A stretch of 64,000 nt of DNA from Dasyornis broadbenti (Eukaryota > Chordata > Aves > Passeriformes > Dasyornithidae), in assembly GCA_013397935.1 (NCBI GenBank), contig VZRN01011464.1, positions 2,339,939 through 2,403,938 of the forward strand, given 5' to 3'. This document shows, piece by piece, positions 63,101 through 64,000 of this stretch. A model generated the notes under the pieces. The model ran no database searches and was not told the DNA's origin. It worked only from the letters and a program-made list of their open reading frames with translations. How positions within the stretch are numbered: position 1 is the first letter of the stretch; each line of letters begins with the position of its first letter. The translations under genes and the position numbers were made by a program.

Positions 63101-64000
63101 AAATGGCTCTGAACCAGACACTCAGGTGCTGCCTCCACCTGAACACTGCAGTGCACCTTTAGGAATCCACTTCTTCCTGAATCAGACCCAATGTTGCATG
63201 GCTACAATACATACTCCATGCCATACATTCACTGCCTCTTTCAGGCCATCAAGCTGGATAAGTTTGTTTTCATCCCAGCTGAACTGAACCCATACCAAAC
63301 AACAAGAGTGCTGAAATAAATTCACACTATGATTTTAAAACACAAAAAAGGCAAGTGCCAGTTTGTATGTTCAGAGCTGTGTAGTCAGTTTTGTTAGTTC
63401 TTCACAAGCAGCTGTAATAGCTTCAGCAAATTAAACATCAAAACTTAAAAAAAATAAAGAAAGAAATTCACTGAAAAGGACATTACAACAAATGGTAAAT
63501 ATGAGACATCAGATTGCAATGTACTGACCACAAACACAAATGATAACTGCTTTCTCAGAAGTTCAACATATCTTAGAAAGCACAGAAAACTCTAGGCTCA
63601 TAATAGTTTCTTCTATGCAAAAATAGTTTTGCTTAGTGGTTGAATTTACCCATGGTAATGGAATGATGCCCTGCTTGTGCCCATGCCAGCGGATGCCTCT
63701 AGGAATGCCCACTGGGACAGCTCCCTCCTGAGGGGTGGGACCATAGGCCAGCTCCCGAAAAAGGGACCTTGGGTCTGCCACCTCCAAGCTAGAAGACGTA
63801 ATAAATGGCCTGCTTCATTAGCAAGAAGCACTAATACTCCCCTTAACCTGTAGGATTGAAGGATATGTCTTTCTGAAGTTCATTTGTATGTTTAGTTTTG
63901 ATTCTGTCAAGGATCCAGATGCTATAGCGGCAGAATTCTTCCAAAGTTAGACATAAAAGCATTTTTCTAACATGAAAAATCAAATATCAGTAAGTATCCA

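Larger units (their letters stand above)
54111..64000 (-). other. PRKAR2B intron 1, continuing past the window edge
   Basis: About 9.9 kb of AT-rich intron. A GC-richer patch lies at about 60660-60960, with overlapping frames of up to 155 codons that have no recognised family. Weak reverse-transcriptase-like letters on the minus strand at 57256-57477 are not convincing. No sequence resembling PRKAR2B exon 1 (GC-rich, with an N-terminal docking helix) was found, so exon 1 and the promoter are outside the window. Confidence 0.65.

Noticed and set aside
1..64000. Searches by eye for tRNA, rRNA, snoRNA, CRISPR, operons, or LTR retroelement signatures
   Set aside because: No A/B-box pair with cloverleaf, no box C/D pair with guide context, no direct-repeat array and no paired LTRs were found. 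The region is a single vertebrate gene with LINE relics.

Overview
This window is vertebrate nuclear DNA, most probably from a bird. It is AT-rich, gene-sparse and intron-dominated. The only recognisable interspersed repeats are CR1-type LINE fragments, with none of the Alu or MIR signal expected in a mammal. A turtle or crocodilian cannot be excluded from sequence alone. One gene occupies the whole window: PRKAR2B on the minus strand, which encodes the type II-beta regulatory subunit of cAMP-dependent protein kinase. Ten coding exons (2 to 11) lie between 46281 and 632. Joined, they encode 316 residues, which correspond without any insertion or deletion to residues 103-418 of the 418-residue human protein (human sequence recalled from memory). 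All ten introns have GT-AG borders and compatible phases. Exon 1, with the dimerisation/docking domain and promoter, lies beyond base 64000.

Layout from the 3' end of the gene. 1-631 holds the 3' untranslated region, with two tandem AATAAA signals and a G/T-rich tract. 632-6714 is the exon-dense part (exons 11 to 5), which encodes both cyclic-nucleotide-binding domains. 6715-17380 is intron 4, with two CR1 fragments and an (AT)18(G)10 tract. 17381-18589 holds exons 4 and 3. 18590-46245 is the 27.7 kb intron 2, with four short CR1 fragments and one much older, about 2 kb CR1-like LINE (19045-21110) that still shows endonuclease and reverse-transcriptase signal. 46246-46281 is exon 2, a 36-nt exon carrying the inhibitory RRAS site. 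46282-64000 is the 3' part of intron 1, with one internally deleted CR1.

The gene product inhibits PKA catalytic subunits through the exon 2 RRAS site and releases them when cAMP fills domain A (exons 4-7; Glu223/Arg232 in exon 6) and domain B (exons 8-11; Glu352/Arg361 in exon 10). Every other open frame I examined is either a LINE relic or looks like chance. I found no second host gene, no RNA gene and no CRISPR or prokaryotic feature. The points most worth checking are a 9-nt tandem acceptor at exon 10, the in-frame 36-nt exon 2, a phase-compatible exon-like segment at 38468-38539, and the old CR1-like LINE.
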